The notes: generated by a model from the letters alone, not told the origin. Numbered from the stretch's first letter, positions 1 through 8,295 are shown. The stretch is DNA of 11,187 bases from Larix sibirica (GCA_004151065.3 NWUY0300086872.1:1-11187); one strand, 5' to 3'. Made by a program: numbers and translations.

Positions 1-800
1 TCTACAAGAGGAATCCATTGCACCCATTAGTGTGAAGTTTCCAATGCAAAGCATCCCAAGTGTGTTTCAAAGCACTTATTGAATACTTTTGTTTGACCAT
101 CAATTTGGGAATGATATGTTGTGCTGAGTTTCAACTAAGTACCCTAAAGTTTAAACAAATCCTACAAAAAAATTATTCTTAATGTAGGATCTTGATCAGA
201 TACAATGGAAGTTGGCATACCATGTAGATTAAATATCTATTCCATGAAGACTTATGCCACTAGTGATGGAGTAAAAGGGTGTGATAATGCACAAAAGTGA
301 GCATATTTGGATAGACGATATACTAGCACCATGATGAATAATTTATTTCCTAATTTGGGAAGCCCCACAATAAAATCCATAGAGATATTAGTCCATATAT
401 GATTTGGAATTGGAAGGGGATGAAAAGCACCATGTGACTTCACCATTTCACCCTTGCATCTTTGACAAGTGTAGAAGGTTGCTACAAAGTTGTGGATGCC
501 TATTTTAATGCCTTACCAAAAGAATAAGCACTTTATTCGTTCAAAGGTTTTATGAAAGCTTGAGTGGATAGAAAGGGGTGATGAATGTAACTCCTCTAAT
601 ATTCGATGTTTTAAGACCGAATATAGGGCATAAAAATGCACTCCTTATACTGCAAAGTATCTTGATTCCAAGAATACTTGGTCAGGGGTTGGGGTCTTCT
701 TGAATCCATTAGATTAGATTCCTAATTGATTCATTGGCCATCCATTATTGGCGTGGTTCCTCAAGCCATCCTGGAATTGGTAAGGATAATGCAAATATGG
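1..800 (-). pseudogene. Ty3/gypsy integrase, nonsense-riddled, C-terminus off window
   Basis: Integrase joins the cDNA copy to host DNA. One minus-strand frame runs from about 600 to 1 without a frameshift. It has the HHCC zinc-binding domain: His codons 585-587 and 564-566, and a Cys-x2-Cys pair at 456-467. It then has the core domain, beginning PLPIPNHIW and ISMDFIVGLP. The first catalytic Asp (375-377) and the second (195-197, in VSDQDP) are present. The third catalytic position lies exactly 35 residues after the second, in DGQTK at 87-89, and is Lys where the family has Glu. At least seven in-frame stops occur, most where the family has Gln. Upstream (about 690-780) the linker between RNase H and integrase is recognisable as LPIPGWLEEPRQ. 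The domain is certain and activity is excluded. Confidence 0.92.
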
Positions 801-1290
801 ATCCCTCCTCCTAAAATTTCCTAGGCAAAGCATATGCCACAACATTTTCCCTTCCCTTCTTATATATGATCTCATAATCACACCCCAACATCTTAGTGAT
901 CAAATTATGATTCTCTAGGAGTACAATCATTATTCCAAGAAATATGTTACCATGATGATCGGTTTTGATCTGTAAAAGCCTTATGGTTAAATATGGAAGC
1001 CATGTCTCAACCTTGTGAAGGATGGCCATCATCTCTTTTTCATATGTGGACTTTCCATTTTTTTTCTCACATATATGCTTATTAGTGAAGGCTAAAGGGA
1101 ATCTTCCTTTAATTAAGATTGCTTCAAGGCCACAACCAAAGGCATCAGACTCTAAGACAAATGTCTTAGTGAAATTAGGCATTACTAAAATAGGGATAGT
1201 GAACATAGAATCCTTTAGGGTGGAGAAGGATTGCTCAATTGCATAATTCCCATGGAAGGAAATATTTTTTAGCAACTATGTGAGAGGACC
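801..1290 (-). pseudogene. Ty3/gypsy RNase H domain (open 154-codon remnant)
   Basis: RNase H degrades the RNA of the RNA/DNA hybrid during reverse transcription. This is the longest open stretch of the element: 154 codons from 1275 to 811. Counting from 1275, it begins with the RT-RNase H connection (FSTLKDSM). It continues with ESDAFGCGLEA around residue 44, STYEKEMMAI around 77-85, LQIKTDHHGN around 101-110, and ends with YEIIYKKGRENVVAYALPRK. Three acidic catalytic positions survive (D44, the Glu in YEKE, D106). The fourth, in the family pattern N-x-x-A-D-A-L-S-R, is Tyr148 instead of Asp. The Met at 1275 is an internal residue of the polyprotein, not a start codon. RT lies directly upstream and the integrase linker directly downstream. 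Confidence 0.93.
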
Positions 1291-2250
1291 TACAATTTTA
1301 CCATAATTTTTCACAAACTTCCGGTAATATCCAGTAATTCCTAGGAACCCTCGCAAGATCTTGAGGGTTTTGGGGTGTGACCAATTTTGCATAGCTTCCA
1401 CTTTCTTGGAGTCCACGCAACCTCCATCCTAACTAACAATATGGACCAAATATTCAACCTTAGTAACCCCAAAAAATCATTTTGAACATTTCACAAATAA
1501 TAAGTGTTGCCTTAATAGTTATAAGGCATGAGAAACATGCTCAAGGTGGCTTTCCCATGTGGGGTTGTAGACCAAAATATCATAAAAAAAACAATACAAA
1601 ATGGTGGAGGAAGGGTCAGAAAATATTGTTCATGAGGCTCTAAAAGGTGGATGGAGCATTTCAAAGACCAAAAGGGCATGAATAAAAACTTATAATGGCC
1701 CTCATGGGTGTGGAAATTAGTCTTGGGTATGCCATCTTATTCCATTTAGATTTGATGATAGCCAAATCAAAGTTCTATTTTAGTGAAGAATTTGGCTCCA
1801 TGAATCTCATCCAAGAGATCATCAATGGCAAGAATAGGAAATTTATCTTTGATACTTAACTTATCGAGATCTTGAAATTTGGACACATGTTCCAAGAACC
1901 TTCCCTTTTTAGTACCATAACTGGAAATGATGAAAAAGGGTTGGTGTTGGGATGAATGATTCTATCCTTCGACACTTCTATAAGATCTTTTCGTTTTCAT
2001 TATTTTGAGAAAAAGGGTGGCGATATTGGGAGATTAAATACCTAGAACTAGCAGAATACAATGGTCATGCTCCCCATGGGATGGTGGTAAACCTTTTAGT
2101 GCCTCAAAAAGCTATTGATATTTGGAGAGAACTATATGTAACTCAAGGTGAATGTCTTATGTGGTTGTATTTATGACTTGTATTTAATTGAACTACGAAA
2201 TGATACCAGAGTGGCCTTTCTTCAATAATTTCTCCAAAAATGGGAAGGAT
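1291..2250 (-). pseudogene. Ty3/gypsy reverse transcriptase, frameshifted
   Basis: Reverse transcriptase copies element RNA into DNA. Recognisable pieces, in minus-strand order, are: KGLPPSHGEHDH (about 2055-2100); PVMVLKREGSW with MCPNF (about 1870-1925); KLSIKDKFPILAIDDLLDE into GAKFFTKIEL (about 1770-1865); GYHQI and HEGHYKFLFMPF (about 1665-1765); FFYDILVY (about 1570-1590); and LRGFLGITGYYRKFVKNYG (about 1305-1365). They fall in more than one frame, so small indels separate them. The first catalytic Asp is Glu (1773-1775). In the second motif, normally two adjacent Asp, the first is Tyr (1582-1584). A segment between KGLPP and PVMVL seems shortened or scrambled. About 140 bases before KGLPP (2111-2250) hold a poorly readable protease-RT linker. 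Confidence 0.9.
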
Positions 2251-2690
2251 ATTATTTCAGTAGAATTGAAAGTAATCCATTTGAGATGATGTGTGTTCCC
2301 ATCATAAGAAAATTTGATAGAAATTTCCTTGAAATCATGTTGATGGTTCCCAAACTCATTAGCCATTCTACTTCTAGAACTATATCACAACCACCCATGT
2401 TGATAGAAAACATGTGTGTTTTAAGATGGTAGTCACCCATTTGGAGTTTCAAATTTTCACAATGACCACCACATTTCATCATATCCCTAATTTCTATCAT
2501 AATTTGGAAATTGGATATAGGTTGGATATATTAGTGGATTTTATCATCCACTCTCTGGTGAATGAAATTATGGGCTATGCCACTATCACTTAATACAATG
2601 ACTTTACAGTGCTTGAGGTAGCTGATCAACTTCAGTGTTTAGGGTGTGGAGAAACTGAATAAATCATGGAGTGATATTTAGGGTTTCTCC
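2251..2690 (-). pseudogene. Ty3/gypsy aspartic protease
   Basis: This retroviral-type aspartic protease would cut the Gag-Pol polyprotein and work as a dimer. The active-site block VIVLSDSGIAHNFIHQRV lies around 2555-2605. The catalytic DSG is at 2579-2587, and Ile-Ala follows where the family usually has Ser/Thr-Thr/Ala. In the same frame, after one stop, the domain continues through QPISNFQIM, KCGGHCENLKLQMGDYHLKTH and MGGCDIVLEVEWL (about 2350-2470), the conserved flap and C-terminal part. The frame stays open until 2252. Two stops occur in the block, one near 2655 and one near 2544. The Met at 2500 is internal. Gag with its zinc knuckle precedes it, as expected for a gag-pol fusion. Confidence 0.88.
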
Positions 2691-2779
2691 TCAAGAACTA
2701 GCATATTGGGGCCATCTTCGAAGGGTGGGATAGCATCATCATATATCCACTTCTAGTTCTTGAGTTACCTCCATGGTGT

Positions 2780-3747
2780 TTTCCTCTATGGGATCGTGTG
2801 GTGATGCATCTATTTGGAATAATTTATGCTATTTACATTTATGCACTAAACAACATATTTCATCATAGTTATAACAAAATATAAGGCATTAACGGTCGAC
2901 CATTGTATCAAGGATTAACTTGTGGATCCTTAACTGTGGTGTGGTGGAATGGTTGGAAGTAGTATCCATGGGAGACACTATGCAAGTGGAAATGAAGGTT
3001 TTTTGTGTTGAGCATTGATCACCATTTCAAATTCTCTAAATCTATCAAAAGCTTGTAACCAGGTGGAGGGATACTAAATAATGACATGTTCTCAAATTGT
3101 ATCCTTGAGGCCATTGCTGAAGCATTCCAAAAAAAAGAATTAGAGAGTCCCTCTATGCAGATTGCCAATTTCTCAAAGGCTATAATATAGCCCATAATTG
3201 TGCCACTCAGGCATAATTTCATCAAACTTACGAGGTAGTGAGTGCCATGGTCAAAGTGAGCATTAAATATATTCAAAAGTTGGATCCAAGGGACATAACA
3301 ATGATACGATTTCTATTACCATTTCCAACATTATTATTCTAAATATAAAACCCCAAATTTTAACCTCTGGAGATCATCCTTAATGCCATGGAGAGAAAAG
3401 TAGTGTTCCATTTGTGTAACCCAACTCGATGGATTGGATCCATAAAATCTATACATGTCAACCTTTGGGAAGTAGTGCCGTGAATTTTTATCCTCAAAGG
3501 AGAGAGGTTGGGTTTATGGAAAGCGAGTGTCTGAGCTCTATTTGTCATTGACAATGATGCCATTAGTTGGACCATCTTGTTTTGGAGTGAATCCCATGTG
3601 TTGAGCAATAACATCAATCACATGTTGTTGGTTATCCATATTGTTGTGGTGGTTATCCATAGTGAGAGTGAGCTGGTCAATAGAGTGCTTCAATGCCATG
3701 ACTAGTGATTTAGTGTCTTGGGGCATATCCTAGGTTTCTTCTTCCAT
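2780..3747 (-). pseudogene. Ty3/gypsy gag (capsid plus zinc-knuckle remnant)
   Basis: Gag forms the virus-like particle that packages element RNA. The likely start is the ATG at 3745-3747 (MEEET, then a stop); the ATG at 3726 is the next in frame. One frame carries most of the capsid region from 3747 to about 3130, with several stops: FPKVDMYRFYGSNPSSWVTQ (about 3405-3465), MEHYFSLHGIKDDLQRLKFG, then HFDHGTHYLV and the SGTIMGYIIAFEKLAICIEG block (about 3150-3260). A one-base deletion after FFW shifts the frame to ECFSNGLKDTI and later YPSTWLQAFDRF. Near the C-terminus (2835-2876) CYNYDEICCLVHKC resembles the nucleic-acid-binding zinc knuckle, with its second Cys replaced by Tyr. Protease follows downstream. 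Identification rests on the match to plant gypsy Gag patterns. Confidence 0.85.
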
Positions 3748-3785
3748 GTTTTTTTGCTTATGATAGTTGAAAAACCAGAAACACC

Positions 3786-3975
3786 AAATCAAGGATGGTT
3801 ATTTCCAGACAAAAAAAGGTTGTTATAGTGCATACCAACATGATCAACATGATGCAAAGATTTTTTCGAGATATGTCTCCAACAAGGGTGCCACATTTCC
3901 ACCAAAAAAAGGTTGATAGATATCTATAGAAAAATGATCAACATGATGCAAGGACTATTTTGGCATAGGTCACTT
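3786..3975. repeat. Imperfect ~94-bp tandem duplication in leader
   Basis: Two similar copies lie about 93-94 bases apart. The run of seven A followed by GGTTG occurs at 3811-3822 and 3904-3915. The 21-base segment starting ATGATCAACATGATGCAA occurs at 3840-3860 and 3934-3954 with one difference. Parts between and around these blocks are diverged. The outer limits are approximate. Confidence 0.75.
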
Positions 3976-4039
3976 AAGGTTTTTGGGACCCCAAAATTTT
4001 TTTTACGCTAAGAGGAGTATTAATCCCTACTATATATTA

Positions 4040-4180
4040 CTACATTGAAAAAATTCCCAAATTCCTTCTGGATGTAAAGATGTAAGAATTTCATTGGTTG
4101 GGCACAAAGAAGATATTGATTTCACTTAAAAAAAATGTCCAAATTTCTCCTAGATGAAAAGATATAGGCATTTCACTGTC
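4040..4180. repeat. Diverged ~83-bp tandem duplication in leader
   Basis: The segments at about 4055-4098 and 4137-4179 align along their length (CCAAATT, then TCT or TCCT, then GATG, AAAGAT, ATTTCA) with several substitutions and single-base gaps. An A-rich run precedes each copy. This duplication is older than the 94-bp one, judging by the greater divergence. Boundaries are approximate. Confidence 0.6.
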
Positions 4181-4715
4181 ATGTTACAAATATGAGGGTT
4201 TCCAAGGTCCCAAGCACAACCAATTGTTAGGTTCTATATCTCTTTGATATACGTGTGAGTTCCAATAGTAGTACTCAACCTAATCTCTCAAGGCTCTAAC
4301 TAAGGAGGCTAAACCACACCCTTATTCGTACTACCTTCCCACCTAAGTACATGAGAGTAATCTTGTCGACTACTATGCTCAGTGCCACTATAGAAACAAG
4401 ATGGGAAATCAAAATATCTAGAGCTAGTTTTAGGTTAGCTATGGGACTTCCTATATACCTAAGCATACGTGGAAGTAATATTCCATATGCAAGTGTTGTT
4501 CGATGTGGTGCTACTCGAAGGGGTACCAAGAGAGGTTACAATGGTGTCCAATAAATGTGACTAAGTACCAATTTTATTATCTATTTCTATTCTTCCCCAA
4601 CCATAGTTTTACCCACTAGACGACATATCTTTGTGTTATTTAAAGGCATCGAAACATGTCTCTAGCCTTAAAAAATGATCTACAAAAATTTGGGATCATG
4701 AGAGCTCAAGAAAGT

Positions 4716-4727
4716 GCTCTGATACCA
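4716..4727 (-). promoter_or_regulatory. Primer binding site, initiator Met tRNA type
   Basis: The minus strand reads TGGTATCAGAGC, the standard plant LTR-retrotransposon site complementary to the 3' end of initiator methionine tRNA, which primes minus-strand cDNA synthesis. It starts two bases inside the end of the LTR, the normal spacing. This fixes both the orientation of the element and the inner border of its 5' LTR. Confidence 0.92.
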
Positions 4728-4729
4728 GA

Positions 4730-5194
4730 TGTGATGTACTTAACCCTACAAATTATAGAAACAACATGATATACAAAGACAAAACATGCCAAAACATAAT
4801 ATTATATTATAGAATAACTAATCAAGGGAAATATATGAGAGAAATCTTGCAGAAAAAAATATTGTATTATTATAATCAATTCTCGAGGCAATATTCACAT
4901 GCCTCTTAAGGTTGGGTGACCTCTCACTTGAGCATAAATTCAATACAATAATTCTTGACAAAACAATACATAACCTTCTATCTCTTTAAATAGGATTTCA
5001 ATATCCAAAACCCTAACAATTTGACAAGGTTAAATAATTATTTGAGGGCCATCTTCTTAGTGGGACATAATTAATAGAGAGACCCTTATTACATTAATTG
5101 TTCACTACTAAGTATTCATTCTTATTCGAAAGAGATGGCAGCATACATTACTTGACAAACTCCTAAAGTAAGGGGGTTAGGGTAGGACCCTACA
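4730..5194 (-). repeat. 5' LTR of the gypsy element (~465 bp)
   Basis: On the minus strand the LTR begins TGTAGGGTCC (at 5194) and ends ACATCACA (at 4730), giving the usual TG...CA ends. The inner end is set by the primer binding site two bases away. The outer end is set independently: at 5195 an interrupted copia reading frame begins. A TATA-like box lies about 200 bases into the LTR. The partner 3' LTR is outside the window, so age by LTR divergence cannot be judged here. Confidence 0.85.
4984..4992 (-). promoter_or_regulatory. TATA-like box in the gypsy LTR
   Basis: The minus strand reads TATTTAAAG, a good plant TATA-box match, about 200 bases from the LTR start, where a U3 promoter is expected. 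Transcription would start roughly 30 bases further on, toward lower coordinates. It is predicted from motif and position only. Confidence 0.5.
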
Positions 5195-5395
5195 AAGAAC
5201 CTTGCTTATCATTCAAAGACAAATCATATTGATGTTCAATACAAGTTTGTTAAAGACATGGTTCAACATAACAAACCACTATTGAATAATGTTAATACCT
5301 TGAAGAATGTTGTAGATTCATTGTCAAAGTTTGTTAGTACTAAAAGGTTCTCTTGGTATAGAGAATCAATGGCCATTGCTGCCCTTAGTACCTAA
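5195..5395 (+). pseudogene. Ty1/copia polyprotein C-terminus (RNase H end), 66 codons
   Basis: The frame is open from the gypsy border to a TAA at 5393-5395. It begins KNLAYHSKTNHIDVQYKFVK, matching the copia RNase H signature (hydrophobic-H-S-K-T-K-H-I-D-V-x-Y-x-F-v-R). It continues through PLLNNVNTLKNVVDSLSKFV and FSWYRESMAIAAL, the usual copia ending, where family members have VDTLKNVADxLTK. No stop or frameshift is present in these 66 codons, unlike the gypsy copy, though too little is left to say whether the whole element was intact. The conserved Asn-His at the HIDV motif replaces the usual Lys-His. The missing upstream part (gag, integrase, RT) lies outside the window. The protein would have removed RNA from RNA/DNA hybrids. 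Confidence 0.88.
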
Positions 5396-5440
5396 TTTTA
5401 TGAATGCTTCCCATTCGACCCCCTGTTTCAAAGAATACAA

Positions 5441-5452
5441 CAAGTGGGAGAA
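5441..5452 (+). promoter_or_regulatory. Copia polypurine tract
   Basis: CAAGTGGGAGAA sits about 45 bases after the copia stop codon and directly before the LTR start. This is where plus-strand DNA synthesis is primed in copia elements, which very often have AGTGGGAGA at this place. Confidence 0.7.
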
Positions 5453-5899
5453 TATTGGACATGTTTTGTACTCTTTGTAGGTTCCCATAGAAAGGGGGTT
5501 CTGGTGGGGGGGTTATTTATCCACCCCATATAGGGGGCTGTGGGGGGTAGTGCCTCTAAAATAAATTTGCTGAGTCTTTTTTTTGTTCCATTTTGTTATT
5601 TTCAACCCAAGGCTTTGTGGTCCATTGTAAACTAATTCTACCTAAGGAATTGGGGTTGTAATCTAATTTGAGTTAATGGGTTAGTGTTTTGTGTGCTATA
5701 ATATTCTATTGTAAACAAACTAAAAAAAGATAATATAATGAGATAGAGAGTGGAAGAAATATTAGGAATGATGGTTTTTTGGATTTTGGGTTTCTAAGGT
5801 AAAGCTATATGTAATGTGTGTGTGAGCCTTTGTTAATTCTTGTGTCTTAGATTCTATTTGGTTTTGTTTTTCTTCACACAAGCTTATCAAAACATTTCA
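5453..5899 (+). repeat. Copia 3' LTR, right border uncertain
   Basis: The LTR starts right after the polypurine tract as TATTGGACATG, where copia LTRs usually start TGTTGG; the second base seems changed from G to A. It contains a G-rich block (5494-5547), an AATAAA at about 5560 and several T-rich stretches. Candidate right ends finishing in CA occur near 5880, 5894 and 5899. I chose the last, but without the 5' LTR or target-site repeat this is a guess. Confidence 0.55.
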
Positions 5900-7192
5900 T
5901 ATTGGTCTTGTGTGGTGGGATGCCAACCCTATTTTTCCATTCGTTTATTTCATTGGATAAGTCAAAGTTTAGGATTGTTAAAGATTTATTATAATTTGGT
6001 TGCAATTAGCCCCATATTGAGATTATCTTTCAAAGGCATATCCCTGGGATCGTGATTTTAAAAGTATATCAAAGATTGGTGGTTGAGATTGATAGCTATC
6101 CCTAACTAATCTATAGTGGAACCATGATTTTAGTCTACTTAGTTATGGCCTTCACTCATACACCACAAGTGATGACAACAATTTTGTAAACTTAGATTTT
6201 GTATTGGAATGCGTTTTCTAGAGATACAATTATTGCAAGGTGATATTTCTCAGTAATCTGATCTACCATGGTTTCAGTGTACCCTTATTCAGTTGTGGTA
6301 CTTTGAAATTTGTAAACTTGGCTGTATTTTTAGGTGTGTAGACATTAGTCTTAGCAACCATTATGAATACACTATCTTATTGGTAGGATGGTTTGTTATT
6401 TTGTGGTTCTGGATAGAAATGATGAGAAAAACATGAGCAATGAAGTTGTGGATCACTTGATCTTGGTTGTGGGTACAAATAGAGATTCTTGATGGTGATT
6501 GATATGTGACTACACAATGTCTTGAAGATAGAGCTCGAGATGAGGAGAAGAAGAGGAGCATATTCCTTCGTGTGGACTATAGTAGTAGTTTTGATTGTGA
6601 TTCTAGTTTGTATCTATGTTTTCTAGTTGACTCAAGGATGAGCCAACAAATAGAGGTAGGGGTCTAATGGGTTTGGGTTGCATATGAACACAAGTAAGTG
6701 GTTTTTTCTCAAGGTTGTAGTCTTCAATGAGTTAGTTGGGCAATTGACTATAATAATTGAAAATATTGGATAAAATGTGAATAGGGAATTTTTTATGTAA
6801 GTCAAGTTGGAGGAACATTTGTTTCCCACCTCCATTGAGCAATGGATAAATGAGGGTTCTAGGATGGTAAAATGGGATATATGTTCTTGTACTTGTCTTG
6901 AAGAAACCCCTCTCAGTCCAAAAGGGTTACAAGTGTTTTGTAAGGCCCAGGGAGTGAGGTGTTCAACTCCCTTTCCTACCATGGCCACGAGAGTTTCATG
7001 TATGCAATTATTATGATATGAATAACAAGATCTAGAGCAATCTTTGTTTGTTTTGTATTATGTAGTTGCATAAGCCTTTTTTCCTAGTTGTGAAAGTTAT
7101 TAGAGTGGTTTTGTGAAGTTTCTTGTTATTCATCTTAGGGTTTTAAGTTAATAAAGTTTAGCGATAAAAAAATGCTAATAAATATATGTTGC
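5900..7192. other. Intergenic DNA, no recognised gene
   Basis: I see no protein family, RNA gene or complete transposon here. The longest open frames are a 118-codon minus-strand frame (6988-6632) and an overlapping 69-codon plus-strand frame (6807-7016). Both lie in the locally GC-richer patch 6800-6990, and neither product resembles anything I know. A short hairpin (GGGAGT/ACTCCC, 6950-6971) lies in the same patch. The rest is AT-rich with frequent stops in all frames. Confidence 0.6.
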
Positions 7193-7270
7193 GGATAAAA
7201 GGAAACCATGAATATATTTGAATGAAGTCATGGATAAAAGAAACCATGGATATATTTAAATTCCATTCAA
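7193..7270. repeat. 39-bp tandem duplication
   Basis: GGATAAAAGGAAACCATGAA (from 7193) and GGATAAAAGAAACCATGGAT (from 7232) begin two adjacent units of about 39 bases. Both continue with ATATATTT and a diverged tail containing AAT and CATT/CAT. The unit borders are set by the repeated GGATAAAAG. Confidence 0.8.
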
Positions 7271-8295
7271 GTTACTAGAATCAATCAAAATCCAACAAAA
7301 AAAAATATAATGATCAATAGAGAAGCCAACCAAATATGGCATGCACCAAAATTTGGCGTAACACTTTGGCCTTGCATGGGAGCATGAGTTTTCCTTCATG
7401 TACTAAAAGTTTGGGCATGCAAACGTGAAATAAAACTTGGTAAAAGAGTGATAAAATAATGCATAGTATAAAAAACCATAAGTAAATGTTATTCCCATGG
7501 AACTCTTTATCCACCCATTCATGGGTTCATAGTCCTCTCTTTGTTGCTTTTCAACCTACCCACCTAATTGGTAGGATACATTATGTTTCAACATAATATA
7601 AATCTCACCAAGAAATATATATCCACATGGTAACTAACATATCAAAACATCTAATATTAACCACTTAAACATATGTCTATCTTTTTTCCACTTAAACCTT
7701 AGTCGAGAGATTGAAACTATTAACATATATAAACTGTATTTATATCATGGTGTTACGACACTCAACTCCCAAAGATAAAGACCCATACAAACCACCGGAT
7801 ATACATAATCGGAACATATTAATCTAAGGGTTAAAATTTCGGGTATTACATATGATATGACATAGGTAGAGTACGTCACCTCAAAGGACTCTTATATTGA
7901 TTTACATGAACAAAATATTATATTATATATTAAGCATGAACTACATCCTACATCCTCTATTCAATAGGAACAAAATTATTTTTCATCATCTTGATTTTGT
8001 TCATACGAGTAACAGAGTAACTTATAAAGCCACTCAAATTCTTATTGGTATGATAGCAACTCTTCCTATAGATATTTAAAGAAGTGGTGCATAGGAATTA
8101 ACTTGGATTAGTGTTGACTACTAGGTTGATTGGGCTAGGTTGATGTTTGATTATAGTGACATTTGAGTAGTTGTTTGGGAACATCATATTAGTATGTGTT
8201 ATCAATTGTAAAGTTATAAAAAAAATTATTTTTATTTTTGATTTTATGGATATATAAATAGAGATAATTGGACATCTTTAGTGATAATATTTCTT
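7271..8295. other. Intergenic AT-rich DNA, no recognised gene
   Basis: No coding sequence can be supported; open frames are about 60-66 codons and look random. A perfect plant TATA-box string, TATATAAATAG, occurs at 8251-8261 on the plus strand, but no convincing gene follows. In DNA this AT-rich such a string is expected by chance. Confidence 0.6.

Larger units (their letters stand above)
3748..4715 (-). other. Retrotransposon leader (5' untranslated region), ~970 bp
   Basis: This stretch between primer binding site and gag start shows no retrotransposon protein domain. It contains two imperfect tandem duplications (listed separately). It also has a somewhat less AT-rich block near 4290-4560 that is open on both strands (77 codons on minus from 4529, 67 on plus from 4351) with no protein I recognise. 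The leader is long for a gypsy element. It may have grown by duplication or may hold a small foreign insertion. Confidence 0.7.
1..5194 (-). mobile_element. Degenerate Ty3/gypsy LTR retrotransposon, 3' part beyond window
   Basis: Reading right to left, the minus strand shows an LTR, a tRNA primer binding site, a leader, gag with a degenerate zinc knuckle, aspartic protease, reverse transcriptase, RNase H and integrase. Integrase downstream of RT/RNase H is the Ty3/gypsy (Metaviridae) arrangement; copia elements have it upstream. The integrase C-terminus, any chromodomain, the polypurine tract and the 3' LTR must lie left of position 1. The wording of gag, protease and integrase resembles plant chromovirus-type elements, but without the chromodomain the clade is an inference. 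No domain is free of stops or altered active-site residues, so the copy is dead. It sits inside a copia element of opposite orientation, whose reading frame resumes at 5195. Confidence 0.93.
5195..5899 (+). mobile_element. 3' end of a Ty1/copia retrotransposon split by the gypsy insertion
   Basis: A copia RNase H C-terminus, a polypurine tract and an LTR follow each other on the plus strand in the order expected at the 3' end of a copia element. The upstream part is missing because the gypsy LTR abuts it at 5194/5195. The remaining copia sequence should continue on the far side of the gypsy element, left of position 1. The right-hand border is uncertain, since no matching 5' LTR is visible. 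Confidence 0.82.

Noticed and set aside
1022-1246. Plus-strand 74-codon frame
   Set aside because: It is the antisense shadow of the RNase H domain.
5898-5912. ATTGGT just after the copia LTR, resembling the start of a tRNA primer binding site
   Set aside because: Only TGGT matches; the following CTTGTG does not fit ATCAGAGC, and a 3' LTR should not be followed by a primer binding site.
5840-6055. Plus-strand 71-codon frame across the copia LTR end
   Set aside because: It runs over the LTR border, has no family resemblance and consists of hydrophobic residues typical of T-rich DNA.
6100-6390. Minus-strand stretch reading MVAKTNVYTPKNTAKF with a few stops, vaguely gag-like
   Set aside because: The number of stops is what random sequence gives, and the resemblance is too weak to name a family.
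6940-6975. Possible tRNA or SINE B box (GTTCAACTC) with a small hairpin
   Set aside because: The same loose pattern occurs elsewhere by chance (for example near 5234 and 9281), no A box lies at the right distance and no tRNA cloverleaf can be drawn.
8251-8261. TATATAAATAG as promoter of a downstream gene (73-codon frame at 8394)
   Set aside because: The following frame is short, rich in Phe/Leu/Ile and unlike any known protein. TATA strings are common in DNA this AT-rich.
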